DNA of 64,000 nt from Psychrobacter sp. NZS113 (GCF_015864825.1 NZ_JADYWL010000010.1:33046-97045); one strand, 5' to 3'. Shown: positions 9,017 to 20,518, counted from the stretch's first letter. Translations and numbers: made by a program. Notes: generated by a model not told the origin, from the sequence alone.

Positions 9017-9664
9017 TTACAAATCAATCAACCACCCTTGCTGAGTTGCGTATTTGATATTTTCTGATAACCAGTCATGAATGCTAGGAAAGCTGTCTTT
9101 AATAAAATCATGTGCACCGCTTACTTGCGAGCGAGTGATACCCAGCTCAATCCATGTTTTTCCTTCAGTATTTAGATTAAGTAAAAAAGGCAATAAACGA
9201 TCAATCACTTTTAGCAGCTGCGTCTCTTTACTATCGCCCGTCTCTTGCTCTTCCCAAACCTCACTTAAATTTGCAATACCATTACCACGTTCAGCTTGTA
9301 ACCGAGCAATACCCTCACGCTCTTCTACGTGTGCAGTGCTACGAGTACTGGCATATAAAAAAGTATCACCAGCATCAATCTCACCCAAATCATGTACGAG
9401 TGCTAGCTTTAGTAATTTTTCATGATTAACATCCAGTTTAAACTGCTCAGCGATGGACCAACATGCCATAGCCAAATGCCAAGAGTGCTCAGCAGAGTTT
9501 TCTAAGCGCGTGGTAGCCGTCACATAGCTGCGGCGATTGACACGTTTGAGCGCATCCAACTCTAATAAAAAATGCGTAACATCATTTATCTCGATGTCTG
9601 CAGCGTGCGTTGAATCGGTTAATAAGATAGGTTTGGCTGATACTGCTGGATTAACTACTGACAT
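9017..9664 (-). CDS. HD-domain hydrolase (HD_3/YfbR-like)
   Basis: The metal-binding HD motif is seen as NSAEHSWH and LVHDLGEIDAGD, the order found in YfbR/HD_3 proteins, several of which are 5'-deoxynucleotidases. I choose the ATG at 9664 (215 residues), which has AGAGAA upstream. The frame opens further to 9766, but that extension would run through the hairpin terminator at 9722-9755 and gives an atypical hydrophobic start. The substrate is probably a nucleotide; this is family inference only. Confidence 0.82.
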   Translation of the reverse strand: MSVVNPAVSAKPILLTDSTHAADIEINDVTHFLLELDALKRVNRRSYVTATTRLENSAEHSWHLAMACWSIAEQFKLDVNHEKLLKLALVHDLGEIDAGDTFLYASTRSTAHVEEREGIARLQAERGNGIANLSEVWEEQETGDSKETQLLKVIDRLLPFLLNLNTEGKTWIELGITRSQVSGAHDFIKDSFPSIHDWLSENIKYATQQGWLIDL

Positions 9665-9721
9665 ACTGTTCTCTAGTTTTTCTATGGATTGATTGCGCTT
9701 TATCTTACTTATATTAGAAAT

Positions 9722-9755
9722 AAAAATAGCGCTGATTCTATCAAGCGCTATTTTT
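9722..9755 (-). terminator. Rho-independent terminator of the isochorismatase gene
   Basis: A perfect 12-bp stem (9722-9733 with 9744-9755), a 10-nt loop and a T-rich 3' arm lie ~80 bp downstream of the isochorismatase-like gene. Its position supports starting the next gene at 9664. Confidence 0.8.
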
Positions 9756-9832
9756 ATAAAAACCATTCAAATATATCTAACTTATAAGTGTAGGCATGAT
9801 ACTAACGGCTTAACTATACGTCATGCCACAAT

Positions 9833-10408
9833 CTACTTAATCAAATTGCTAATCGTTTTAAAGGCAGGGTCTTCACTACTACGGCACAGTTCAAACAAAA
9901 TAGTTTCGACCGTAGTAATCACGCCACCTGCTCGGCGGATACGGCGAATGGCTTGCTTCTTATCATAAGGAAAGCGTGAGCCAACCGCATCTCCAATGAT
10001 GACCGGTTGCATACCGTTATCGAGTAAATCCAGTGCGGTTTGTAGCACACAGACATGCGCTTCTACCCCAAATAATAGAACAATGCTGCGATTCTGCTGT
10101 GCTAGATAGTGCCATGAGTCATTGTTGTCGCAAGCGCTAAACGTGACTTTCTCAAAGCTTTTGGCATTAGTACCTTCTAATATTTCACGTATCTCCGGCA
10201 ATGTATCGCCGAGACCTTTTTTATACTGCTCATTGAGCATGATGGGAACATTCAGCGCTTGCAGACCTTTGATGAGCGTCACTGTTTTTTTGACGATACT
10301 TTCGTGGTCATAAATATGCGGGGTAAGACGCTCTTGCACATCAATAATCATGGCTTGCGTGTTTTCGCGAGCGATTCGATAGGTACGGTCGGTAATCATA
10401 GTAGACAT
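9833..10408 (-). CDS. Isochorismatase-family cysteine hydrolase
   Basis: The fold is recognised from AMIIDVQERL with the catalytic Asp, and from LFGVEAHVCVLQTALDL, which holds the catalytic Cys in the AHVC motif. This matches the isochorismatase-like hydrolase superfamily, including YcaC-type proteins. I choose the ATG at 10408 because AAGGAGTG lies just upstream; the frame opens to 10444 but without a ribosome site. The substrate is unknown. It is not beside siderophore genes, so an isochorismatase role is unlikely. Confidence 0.82.
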   Translation of the reverse strand: MSTMITDRTYRIARENTQAMIIDVQERLTPHIYDHESIVKKTVTLIKGLQALNVPIMLNEQYKKGLGDTLPEIREILEGTNAKSFEKVTFSACDNNDSWHYLAQQNRSIVLLFGVEAHVCVLQTALDLLDNGMQPVIIGDAVGSRFPYDKKQAIRRIRRAGGVITTVETILFELCRSSEDPAFKTISNLIK

Positions 10409-10592
10409 AGCACACTCCTTGTACAACTGACGTTTATAATTCAAATCCGTTTTAGTTATATCATTGTTGAACCAACTCTTATTTAGTCACAGTTTCATGA
10501 TTGCGTCAATGGAGATAATTCTTAATCATGATACCTATGTTATTTTTGACCTCGCAAATCACTAATTGGCTGAGTATTGAGTTGCCCATAAA

Positions 10593-10623
10593 AAAACCTC
10601 CAGCCATGATGACTAGAGGTTTT
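10593..10623 (-). terminator. Terminator of the fadBA operon
   Basis: AAAACCTC at 10593-10600 pairs with GAGGTTTT at 10616-10623. On the minus strand the hairpin is followed by a run of seven T, about 60 bp beyond the fadA stop. Confidence 0.75.
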
Positions 10624-10687
10624 ATTTATTAGCAAATAGCTGCTTATTGAGTATTCAAACAATTCTGTTCACATCAGTGAGACAATA

Positions 10688-11911
<1,224 letters not shown>

Positions 11912-12009
11912 CTATCTAATTTAGAAGGTTAAGGTTACTGATAATAAATTAATTACTAATCATTTTATCGAGCATGTGTACTGCACTTCATCCTAGTAGT
12001 GACTGCCTA

Positions 12010-14169
12010 TTATGCTGTCGCGTAAAAGGTCTCGCCCGCTGCTGCCATATCGCGAATCTTTTGCGGGGCTTCATAAGCTTTGCCTAGATATGCGTATTTT
12101 TCACACAGTGCCAAGTAGTTCTCTAGACCCATTTGGTCAACATAACGGCAAGGGCCACCGCGGAATGGTGGGAAACCTACGCCCATGATCATTGCCATAT
12201 CAGCTTCAGCAGGCGTGCTCACGATGTTGTCTTCTAAGCAGCGAACAGTCTCGTTGCAGAATGCAATCATAGTGCGGTCAATGATGGCTTGATCGTCAAA
12301 TTCTTGCTTTTCGCTATCTGTCGTGGTTTTTAGCAGCTCATAAGTGGCTTCGTCAGCGACTTTCTTTGGCTTGCCGCGTTTGTCCATTTCATACTTATAG
12401 AAACCAACACCGTTTTTCTGACCTAGGCGTTTGTTTTCATATAAAAGCTCAATAGCACCTTTATAATCAGGCTTCATGCGATCAGGGAAACCCTCTGCCA
12501 TGACTTCTGCGCCATGAACACCAGTATCTAGACCGACAACGTCGATTAGATACGCAGGGCCCATTGGCCAGCCGAATTTTTCCATGACTTTATCGACATG
12601 AGCAAAGTCAGCACCTTGCTTAAGCAACAAATCAAACGCGCCAAAGTATGGGAACAATACACGGTTTACGAGGAAACCTGGGCAATCGTTAACCACAACT
12701 GGCACTTTACCCATTTTAGACGCTAGTGCAACGGTGGTCGCAACGGCTTCTTCAGATGATTTTTCACCGCGGATAACTTCAACCAATGGCATACGGTGTA
12801 CTGGGTTGAAGAAATGCATACCGACGAAGTTTTCTGGACGCTCAAGGGCTTCAGCCAAGAAAGTAATAGAAATGGTTGAGGTGTTTGACGCTAGGATACA
12901 GTCGTCTTTTACTAAGCCTTCTACTTCTTTTAGTACCGCACGCTTCACGTTTGGATTTTCGACTACCGCTTCGATAACGATATCAGTTTCAGCAAAATCA
13001 CCATAGTTAAGCGTTGGACGGATACGGCTTAAGGTTTCGCCCATTTTTGCTGGGGTCATTTTGCCGCGATCGACCATTTTACCAAGCAATTTGCTGGCTT
13101 CACCCATACCAAGGTCTAATTGCTCAGACTTGATGTCTTTCATGATGATTGGCAAGCCTTTGCTGGCTGCTTGATAGGCAATACCGCCACCCATGATACC
13201 AGCGCCTAGTACAGCGGCTTCATTGATTTCATGTGCTTTTTTGCTGTGTTGCTTCGCTAACTTTTTAACCAATTGATCGTTTAAGAACAGACCTACCAAA
13301 CTTTCTGCTTGTGGGGTTTTAGCCGCTTTAGCAAAACCAGCCGCTTCTACTTCGATTGCTTTGTCACGTGGTAAATTCACGTGCTTCTCAATCGCTGCGA
13401 TCGCTAGCGCTGGTGCTGGGTACTGCTTAGGATTTGCTTTGGCAAAGATCATACCTTTGGCACTGTTGAATGCCATGGCTTGCTCAAGCTGATTTAGCTT
13501 AACAGGAACCAGTTTTTCTTCACGTTTTGCTTTCCAATCAAGCTCACCTGAGATACATTTTTTGACCAAGTCAATCGCTGCATCTTGCAAGTCGTCGGCA
13601 GGGACCGTCGCATCAACCAAGCCTAGCTTTAATGCTGCCAATGCTTTTTTAGGAGCGCCAGTCGCGATAAGCTCAAGTGCATTATCGATACCGATAATAC
13701 GCGTACTACGAACCGTACCACCAAAACCTGGGAAGATACCCAATTGAGTTTCTGGTAGACCGATAATCGCTTTGTCGCTCATGACACGGTATTCACAAAC
13801 CAATGTCATCTCACAACCACCGCCCATGGCAGCACCATTAATAGCAGCAACTTTAGGGAATGGTAGGTCTTCAAAACGATTGAAAGCGTCATTGACATGA
13901 ACGACCCACTCTTTGATCTCGCTTTCTGACTTCTTAAAAGAACCAACGAATTCTGTGATGTCAGCACCAGCGATAAACACGCCTTTGGCTGAAGTAACGA
14001 TAAGACCTTTTACGTCGTCCGCTTTTTCTAGCGCGCTAACCGCTTCACCAAACTGCTTATTGGTCTCAGCATCAAATTTGTTCACGCTCTCATTTTCGGC
14101 GTTGTACTGCATATTGGCGATGCCATCCTCTAGCATTGTCACCGTGATGCGATTTCCTTGGTATACCAT
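12010..14169 (-). CDS. fadB: Fatty-acid oxidation complex alpha subunit (enoyl-CoA hydratase/3-hydroxyacyl-CoA dehydrogenase)
   Basis: Multifunctional beta-oxidation enzyme, 719 residues (E. coli FadB is 729). The N-terminal crotonase domain has AAMGGGCEM and [15 protein letters not shown], which supply the two catalytic glutamates. The central Rossmann domain starts at [17 protein letters not shown], and [14 protein letters not shown] holds the dehydrogenase catalytic His. The C-terminal domain ends with the [14 protein letters not shown] segment. It forms a heterotetramer with FadA. AAAGGAG precedes the ATG. Confidence 0.96.
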   Translation of the reverse strand: MVYQGNRITVTMLEDGIANMQYNAENESVNKFDAETNKQFGEAVSALEKADDVKGLIVTSAKGVFIAGADITEFVGSFKKSESEIKEWVVHVNDAFNRFEDLPFPKVAAINGAAMGGGCEMTLVCEYRVMSDKAIIGLPETQLGIFPGFGGTVRSTRIIGIDNALELIATGAPKKALAALKLGLVDATVPADDLQDAAIDLVKKCISGELDWKAKREEKLVPVKLNQLEQAMAFNSAKGMIFAKANPKQYPAPALAIAAIEKHVNLPRDKAIEVEAAGFAKAAKTPQAESLVGLFLNDQLVKKLAKQHSKKAHEINEAAVLGAGIMGGGIAYQAASKGLPIIMKDIKSEQLDLGMGEASKLLGKMVDRGKMTPAKMGETLSRIRPTLNYGDFAETDIVIEAVVENPNVKRAVLKEVEGLVKDDCILASNTSTISITFLAEALERPENFVGMHFFNPVHRMPLVEVIRGEKSSEEAVATTVALASKMGKVPVVVNDCPGFLVNRVLFPYFGAFDLLLKQGADFAHVDKVMEKFGWPMGPAYLIDVVGLDTGVHGAEVMAEGFPDRMKPDYKGAIELLYENKRLGQKNGVGFYKYEMDKRGKPKKVADEATYELLKTTTDSEKQEFDDQAIIDRTMIAFCNETVRCLEDNIVSTPAEADMAMIMGVGFPPFRGGPCRYVDQMGLENYLALCEKYAYLGKAYEAPQKIRDMAAAGETFYATA

Positions 14170-15050
14170 GTGGAACTCCTTTCTATTGTAATAAAAACGA
14201 TGTAATAAAATTTATGACTTATAAAGTTTATAACTTATAAAGCTACTTTTTAGACTGTAAAAAATAGCCGGTTATTGTTAGTAAAGTAAGTAATAGCACT
14301 GATTGATCTGTACTCTCATCATGACAAACAAAAATAACGTCATCATGACAAAAAGCATGGCAGATTAACCAGTGAAGATGTCTTTATTATCTAGCGCTTA
14401 TCATTGTGTATTTATGGCTATGTGCTCATTATTGTTTCTTTAACACAAATAAATACAGCGCTTCATTTATATAATTTCTTTCAAGGTACTGCTGTTGCAA
14501 GTGTTGGTGTTATAAATACTGACTGATATTTGGTTTTATATGAGTTATCCACTTAGTTTAGATACCGGTATAAAACCCATGTTTTCATCATCAGACTATC
14601 TCTACGCCAATTAGTGTAGGGGATTATGACCCTCACTGTCACAAGCTAATACCATACTCGCAAGTCACTCTTAAGTCGATAGTAACCCTTTACCTAGTGA
14701 CAAACGTGCTTTAAGTGAGTAAATGTACACTGAAATACTATTTTGAATTTATGCCGCCTTACTTATTTTCATGTCTACCACCTCAAAGATGATAGACCGT
14801 TGATGCGATACGATTAGTGTACTCCGCTTAGCTTGCTCTTTTATCAGAACATATTCAACCAGTGTGTAAAACCATCCGTCCGTAACAAAATCTTGTTGTT
14901 ATATGTCGGCTGAAGTTAATTTCCTTTCAGACAAATCACGGTATAAAAACGCAAAAAACCATCGATTGTTAGCGTGTCTCACACAAGCACTATAATCGTT
15001 CATGCTACACTAACGATAATTTTATTACTCCTCTGATAAATGGTTGGATT
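14170..15050. other. Long divergent intergenic region between fadB and ispA
   Basis: This 881-bp gap must hold the fadBA and ispA promoters. A plausible -10 TATAAT at 14992-14997 precedes ispA by ~55 bp. I found no ORF with a ribosome binding site, no copy of the dispersed repeat and no clear RNA gene. The length is more than two promoters need, so a small RNA cannot be excluded. Confidence 0.4.
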
Positions 15051-16118
15051 ATGACTGTTTCTTCTACGCCAAGCGTTATGCCTACTAGCTTTAAGTCTTT
15101 TAATCGCTCTGAAAATAGCATCGATAGCAATACCGATAACAGCACCCAGAAATTCCATAGTGCTGTGCGCGCGCAATTGGCGCAAGATATCGACGTGCTG
15201 TTTGCTTATGCCGAGCTACCAAACCCATTGTTGGATGCCTGCCGTTATGTGATGACTGGCCAAGGTAAATTGGTACGTCCACTGCTGGTTGCCAGCGCTT
15301 TCGCTAATGTGAATGATCATAGTGATAAGAAGAGTGATAATAAGTTTGATAAAAACACTGCAATCAGCGATGACTTAGCGTCACTATTAGAAAACGACTC
15401 AGATTATGATATGGCGCGCCGTGCAGCGTTGGCAGTAGAGCTGCTACATACCTATTCGTTGGTGCATGATGACTTGCCCTGTATGGACGATGATGACCTG
15501 CGCCGTGGTCAGCCGACGGCTCATATCGTCTTTGATGAAGCGACAGCACTGCTAGCAGGGGATGTGCTACAGACATTAGCCTTTGAAGTATTGACCGCAG
15601 AGCTGCCTACCTTTGCGCCATTCGATACGGCGATCGCAAGCCAACTGCTCGCTATATTTGCGCCACGTGCCAGACGTATGGTCTCTGGTCAAATGCTGGA
15701 TCTCAATGCCGAAGCCAGTGATAGCATTTCACAAACCGATTTAGAAGCCATTCACCGTGACAAAACAGGCGCATTAATTGAAGCGGCCATGCTCATGGGC
15801 GGCATCTGTGCTGGCGCGACGGCTCCTCAGCGCATGGCACTACAAGAATGCGCCCAACACATTGGTCTGGCTTTTCAAGTTCAAGACGATATTTTAGATG
15901 TGACCACCTCTACCGATACTCTTGGCAAGCCTGCTGGTAGCGATGAAAAACTGGACAAGTCTACCTATGTAAAATTCATGGGCGTTGATAAGGCGACCAG
16001 CTATGCGCAATCGCTGTTTAATGACGGACGCGCGGCAATCAGTCGTGAGCTTAGCGACAATCAAAACACTGATGCACTACTGGCATTGATTGAGTGGCTT
16101 TGGTCGCGTAAGAAATAG
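15051..16118 (+). CDS. ispA: Polyprenyl synthetase, farnesyl-diphosphate synthase type
   Basis: Condenses DMAPP/GPP with IPP to farnesyl diphosphate for quinone and undecaprenyl synthesis. The first Asp-rich motif is HDDLPCMDDDDLRRG (D140, D141, D146) and the second is FQVQDDILD (D279, D280, D283). GKLVRP (K73, R76) binds diphosphate. The residues before the first motif (HTYSLVHDD) match the bacterial FPP synthase pattern. At 355 residues it is ~55 longer than E. coli IspA: a polar N-terminal extension of ~35 residues and a Lys/Asp/Asn-rich insertion at ~85-120. A GGPP or longer product is possible but less likely. Confidence 0.9.
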   Translation: MTVSSTPSVMPTSFKSFNRSENSIDSNTDNSTQKFHSAVRAQLAQDIDVLFAYAELPNPLLDACRYVMTGQGKLVRPLLVASAFANVNDHSDKKSDNKFDKNTAISDDLASLLENDSDYDMARRAALAVELLHTYSLVHDDLPCMDDDDLRRGQPTAHIVFDEATALLAGDVLQTLAFEVLTAELPTFAPFDTAIASQLLAIFAPRARRMVSGQMLDLNAEASDSISQTDLEAIHRDKTGALIEAAMLMGGICAGATAPQRMALQECAQHIGLAFQVQDDILDVTTSTDTLGKPAGSDEKLDKSTYVKFMGVDKATSYAQSLFNDGRAAISRELSDNQNTDALLALIEWLWSRKK

Positions 16119-16188
16119 TTTAGCGAATTACAAACGATAAAAGATATCGTAGCAAACCTTATTACCCAAACGGCAGTGAGTGGTCAAC

Positions 16189-17007
16189 ATGGACAGTTCC
16201 CCTACCCCGCGTATTTATCTTGGCACTGGTGGCTATAGCGATACTGACATGCTCGGTACGCTGTATCCTACTGGCACCAAAAAGACGGACTTTTTATGTG
16301 AGTATGCCAAGCAATATGGGGCTGTCGAGATTAACAGCAGCTTTTACGCACCTATCGGGCAAAAAGCCTTTGCTGGTATGGTCAATAAAGCCTACGTGCA
16401 AACGGACAGTCAGTTAAAATTTGCTGTCAAGCTGCATCAAGACTTTACTCATGCACGCAAAGGTACTGCCGAACATGCACAAGCATTTCTAAACGCCTTA
16501 TCTCCGCTTATCGAAGCAAATGCTTTAGCGCCATTATTACTCCAGTTTCCGCATGGTTTTGATCGTACTCGTGAGCATCGTCTCTATCTAGCAGAGCTTG
16601 TCAGTTGGTTTCAAGACTACCCACTCACCATTGAGTTTCGTCATAACGCTTGGCACACGCCGCAAGTGGTCGATAGTTTTGTACAGCAAGGTCTCATTTG
16701 GTGTAGCGTTGATTACCCCAAAGTCAGCGGTCTACCGCCGTCACGGTTGATATTCACTGAACGCACTGGCTATCTGCGCATGCATGGTAATAATCTAAAC
16801 TGGTGGGATGCGATGAGCGCAGCTGACCGTCATGACTATCGTTATAGCGAGGCGGAGATGCAGGACTGGGCGCAAGCGATTGCCAATCAGCGTCAGCACT
16901 TTGATACGTTGTATATTTTCTTTCAAAACACCGTCAATGCGCATGCTTATTATAATATTGCGATGCTGCGTGAAGCATTATCCGCTCACCACTTTGAGAT
17001 TTTTTGA
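16189..17007 (+). CDS. DUF72 family protein
   Basis: The protein matches the DUF72 TIM-barrel family (E. coli YecE type): IYLGTGGYSD, GAVEINSSFYAP, then LLLQFPHGFDR, LTIEFRHNAW and YLRMHGNN. These conserved His, Arg and Asn positions line a presumed metal-dependent active site. No function is established. I use the ATG at 16189; a GTG at 16180 in the same frame is an alternative. It lies 70 bp after ispA and may be cotranscribed. Confidence 0.83.
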   Translation: MDSSPTPRIYLGTGGYSDTDMLGTLYPTGTKKTDFLCEYAKQYGAVEINSSFYAPIGQKAFAGMVNKAYVQTDSQLKFAVKLHQDFTHARKGTAEHAQAFLNALSPLIEANALAPLLLQFPHGFDRTREHRLYLAELVSWFQDYPLTIEFRHNAWHTPQVVDSFVQQGLIWCSVDYPKVSGLPPSRLIFTERTGYLRMHGNNLNWWDAMSAADRHDYRYSEAEMQDWAQAIANQRQHFDTLYIFFQNTVNAHAYYNIAMLREALSAHHFEIF

Positions 17008-17102
17008 ACCAGAAACTGTCTTGTGTGATAGTCAGTCATTACTCACACTCAAATAAGAAATCAAACAAGAAACCAAATAAAAAACCATACAAGTAGACAA
17101 CC

Positions 17103-18272
17103 ATGGATTCACTCAGTCAGATTGTTTTAGGCGCTAGTGTACAAGGTACGATACTGGGTAAATACCAAGGGCGCAAAGCCTATCTATACGGGGCAATGCT
17201 GGGCACTTTGCCCGATTTGGATGTCTTAATACATTATCCTGATCCCATCAGTAATATGACCTATCACCGTGGTTTTAGTCATTCACTAATTGTCCTGACA
17301 GCAGTTGGCATCGTAGGCGCTTTGCTGATTAGTCGCTATCATGCATGGCGCAACATGCCACTGCCTTACTCTACGACGCGCTTGGCAACGGCTATAACGC
17401 TGGCGCTCACGACCCATCCACTTTTAGACAGCTTCACGGTCTATGGCACGCAATTACTGTGGCCACTACAAGAGTCTTTATCGCTGACACCTTTTAGCAT
17501 TGCGTCAATTTTTATCATCGATCCGCTATATACGTTGCCACTGCTCATCGCAATGATTATAGGGATGATAAAAGGAAGTAAGCTTGGTATTTTTAAAACT
17601 GGCATATTAGCCCATTGCCAACGGCTTGCCATGTGGATGTTGGTTATCAGTAGTGGGTATCTGATGCTTTCGTTAGGTCTAAAATATTACGCGCAAGACA
17701 AAGCTGAGCAAACCTTAGCAGCTGCCAAAATAGACAATATAGCTCGTATCAAAACTATGCCTGTGCTACCTACTATCCTGATGTGGCGTACGGTCGCTGA
17801 AGACGATCAAAATAGATTGATTGAAATGCGCGGTAGCGTTTTAGACAGTCGCTTACCTGAGTATCGCTATCTGACGCAGTATGATAATTCGCAGACGCTA
17901 CGCGCAAACTTACCAACAGCGAGCCAGCCCTATGCACACAGGCTGGATTGGTTCTCTGGTGATTGGACAGGCTACCGAACTCAAACGATGCTTGATGACT
18001 CTATTGAACCGAACAAACAAGACGTCCAGTTGGTCGTTGATGACCTGCGTATGATGGCAGGTGATACCGCATTTTTTAGTTTTGTATTGGCCAATAAAAC
18101 AGGACAAGCGTTGCCGTGGCAATCTATTACGCCTATAGATGCACCCATTATCAAAGTTGATGGTGAACCTGAAGTATCGCGTATTGAATTGGTGAAACAA
18201 GGATTTGCGAGAGTGTTTGATGAGTCGTCTATAGATATAGATAGCGGCTGGGTTTTGATTAATGAGGATTAG
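17103..18272 (+). CDS. YdjM-like inner-membrane metal-dependent hydrolase family protein
   Basis: The N-terminal two thirds match the YdjM/PF04307 family: MDSLSQIVLGASVQG, GTLPDLDVLIHY with a paired-Asp site, YHRGFSHSL and LTTHPLLDSFT, giving conserved His and Asp residues that could bind metal. Four or five membrane segments are visible between residues ~60 and ~205. The C-terminal ~170 residues are soluble. Family members include LexA-regulated membrane proteins in E. coli; no activity is proven here. Confidence 0.82.
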   Translation: MDSLSQIVLGASVQGTILGKYQGRKAYLYGAMLGTLPDLDVLIHYPDPISNMTYHRGFSHSLIVLTAVGIVGALLISRYHAWRNMPLPYSTTRLATAITLALTTHPLLDSFTVYGTQLLWPLQESLSLTPFSIASIFIIDPLYTLPLLIAMIIGMIKGSKLGIFKTGILAHCQRLAMWMLVISSGYLMLSLGLKYYAQDKAEQTLAAAKIDNIARIKTMPVLPTILMWRTVAEDDQNRLIEMRGSVLDSRLPEYRYLTQYDNSQTLRANLPTASQPYAHRLDWFSGDWTGYRTQTMLDDSIEPNKQDVQLVVDDLRMMAGDTAFFSFVLANKTGQALPWQSITPIDAPIIKVDGEPEVSRIELVKQGFARVFDESSIDIDSGWVLINED

Positions 18273-18476
18273 TGCTGACCAAGAGTAAAACACATGCTTA
18301 TTACATACGATCCCTAGAAAGTCATTAAGGAAATTTGGATTTGAGGTGGTATAAGCTGCAAATAAAGAATCCACTTGAAAAATGTTTACAACGTAGCTTA
18401 TGCTTCATGCTAGCCTAACGTTATAACTGTAGATAACTTATATGATAGATAGGTAATTCATCGAAGGAACTGATAA

Positions 18477-19427
18477 ATGTCTGAACAAATCAATGTAATT
18501 GAACCAATAAAAGATAGTGTTGTGTTGTCTACATCCAAAACTAAAGCTCCTGTAACAGTAAATGCAACACATAAAGGTGTTATGCATATAGGTGGTATAG
18601 ACCTTGAGTGTTATGTACTTGAAGATGGTAGAAGGGTGTTTAACAAAAAAGGAATGGCTAAAGCTATTGGTTTAAAGTCTGATGGTGGTAATTCATTTAT
18701 GCGGACCATAGGTCGCAAAGGATTAGGATCTGAAATAGATGACAGACTACAAAACTCTATTGAAAATCCTATACTTTTGAATTATTTGAGATCAGATCCA
18801 AATCATGCCTATGAGGCTGATGTACTCGTAGAAGTTTGTAAAGCAATTAAGCGCGCACATGATGCAGGAAAACTTACTTCGACTCAAAAAGATCTTTACC
18901 ATCAATCAGTAGCTATATTAAATGCTTTTGCCAAAATTGGTGTCGTGGCATTAATTGACGAGGCTACAGGATACCAAACTGAACGTAGCCCAGATGCACT
19001 GCGCTTACTTGTTCAGCAATATTTAGAAGAAGAAAAAAGAGAGTGGCAGAAAGAATTTCCTGATGAGTTTTATAGAGAATTAAACCGAATATACGGTAGT
19101 CAGAGTACTGCCACAAGGAAGTCTGGAGCTATAGTCATCAATAAGCCACAGCATTTTGCAAAATTTACTAGGTCATATGTTTACGAACCTCTTGAAAATG
19201 GGGCAGTTTTAGAAGAATTAGATAAATTAAACCCAAAGATAGATGATAAAGGAAATAGGAAAAATAGATTTCATCAACATATGACAGAAGAGTATGGTGT
19301 AGAAAAGCTCAGACTCCAAATGAGAGAAGTTTTAACTTTATTAAAAATTTCTGACACAATTACTGAATTTAAAAGAATGTTTAAAAAGCGCTTTCCACAA
19401 TCTGGTGATCAAATGGATCTTTTATAG
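18477..19427 (+). CDS. P63C domain-containing protein (phage-type accessory gene)
   Basis: The C-terminal half matches the P63C domain: ALIDEATGYQTER, then WQKEFPDEFYRELNRIYG, and a distal KPQHFAKFTRSYVYEPL. P63C is found in phage and mobile-region genes and has no known function. The N-terminal part (DLECYVLEDGRRVFNKKGMA, then FMRTIGRKGLG) resembles phage antirepressor-like modules. The gene is visibly more AT-rich than its neighbours and uses more A/T-ending codons, which suggests horizontal origin. GAAGGAA precedes the ATG. It stands alone, with its own terminator and no integrase nearby. Confidence 0.75.
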   Translation: MSEQINVIEPIKDSVVLSTSKTKAPVTVNATHKGVMHIGGIDLECYVLEDGRRVFNKKGMAKAIGLKSDGGNSFMRTIGRKGLGSEIDDRLQNSIENPILLNYLRSDPNHAYEADVLVEVCKAIKRAHDAGKLTSTQKDLYHQSVAILNAFAKIGVVALIDEATGYQTERSPDALRLLVQQYLEEEKREWQKEFPDEFYRELNRIYGSQSTATRKSGAIVINKPQHFAKFTRSYVYEPLENGAVLEELDKLNPKIDDKGNRKNRFHQHMTEEYGVEKLRLQMREVLTLLKISDTITEFKRMFKKRFPQSGDQMDLL

Positions 19428-19461
19428 AAATATAATTTGAATTGAAGCTTTCGAACATAAT

Positions 19462-19489
19462 AAAAAGGACGCCTCTCAGCGTCCTTTTT
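19462..19489. terminator. Rho-independent terminator after the P63C gene
   Basis: A perfect 11-bp stem (19462-19472 with 19479-19489), a 6-nt loop and flanking A and T runs lie ~35 bp beyond the P63C stop. Confidence 0.85.
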
Positions 19490-19721
19490 ACTCATCCAAA
19501 CCTTTAATAGCTAAAGAATACTTTTCAACGTCAGTCTATTAACCTTTATGCTTTACATCTGCGTAGACACAATGGATAAGCTTATCCTAAAATAATTATA
19601 CGTAACCGCTCTACTCATTGTCTTTGCACACTGGTAACGTCTATATCGTTAGTTAAAAATTATCAGTCAAAGCGCCATATAGGTGTGCTGATATTCATCT
19701 ACAACAATAGAGAGAATAATA

Positions 19722-20462
19722 ATGACAACACTAAAAAATAAAGTCGCGATTGTAACTGGTTCATCAAAAGGCATCGGCGCACAGATAGCTATATTACTAG
19801 CAGCAGCAGGTGCCAAAACAATTATTAACTATGCAAACGATGACGCAGCAGCCAATGATATCGTAAACCAAATTAAATCGGCAGGCGGTGAAGCTATCGC
19901 TGTGCAAGCAGATGTCAGTAATACTGAGCAAGTCGCCACGCTGTTCGAGACCACCATTAGTGAATTTGGCAAACCAGACATTTTGGTCAATAGCGCAGGT
20001 ATGATGATTAATAAACCCATTGCAGAGACGACCGATGAGGATTTTGACCGTATTTTCTCTATCAATGTAAAAGGCACCTTTAATACATTGCGTGAGGCAG
20101 CGACCAAACTCAATGATGGTGGCCGTATTGTTAACCTCTCAAGCACCACCACTCGCATGATGCTACCCACTTATGGTACTTATTGCGCGACTAAAGGCGC
20201 AGTAGAGCAGCTGACCAGAGTTTTTTCTAAAGAAGTTGGGGCACGCAATATCACCGTCAATGCCGTATCGCCTGGACCAACAGATACCGAATTGTTCAAT
20301 CAAGGTAAAACAGACGAAGCGGTTGAAAAACTCGCCAGCATGTCAGCTTTTAACCGTATTGGTGAACCAATTGATATCGCCCGTATCGTATCATTTTTGG
20401 TAAGTGAAGAAGCGGCTTGGGTCACTGGACAAAATATCGGTGCAAACGGCGGTGTCGCTTAA
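19722..20462 (+). CDS. SDR-family oxidoreductase (FabG-like)
   Basis: A classical short-chain dehydrogenase of 246 residues. The cofactor motif is TGSSKGIG (residues 12-19), the NSAG motif follows, and the catalytic Ser with Y154 and K158 (YCATK) are intact. The C-terminal PGPTDTELF and VSEEAAWVTGQNIGANGG are typical. FabG-type 3-oxoacyl reductase is one possibility, but there are no fab genes nearby, so another NAD(P)H-dependent reductase or quinone/aldehyde reductase is as likely. AGAGAGAA precedes the ATG. Confidence 0.85.
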   Translation: MTTLKNKVAIVTGSSKGIGAQIAILLAAAGAKTIINYANDDAAANDIVNQIKSAGGEAIAVQADVSNTEQVATLFETTISEFGKPDILVNSAGMMINKPIAETTDEDFDRIFSINVKGTFNTLREAATKLNDGGRIVNLSSTTTRMMLPTYGTYCATKGAVEQLTRVFSKEVGARNITVNAVSPGPTDTELFNQGKTDEAVEKLASMSAFNRIGEPIDIARIVSFLVSEEAAWVTGQNIGANGGVA

Positions 20463-20518
20463 TAGCGTTATCATATTGACGGTATGTCTATTAATACCTA
20501 AAACAAAACGACCAAACA

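Noticed and set aside
9665..9766. N-terminal extension of the HD hydrolase to 9766
   Set aside because: It would be encoded across a terminator hairpin, and the internal ATG at 9664 has a better ribosome site.
17910..18374. 154-residue ORF antisense to the end of the YdjM-like gene
   Set aside because: It is almost wholly opposite a conserved gene and shows no family motif; it is a shadow frame.
18273..19721. The P63C gene as part of a prophage or genomic island
   Set aside because: No integrase, tRNA attachment site, direct repeats or other phage genes flank it; only a single accessory gene is supported.
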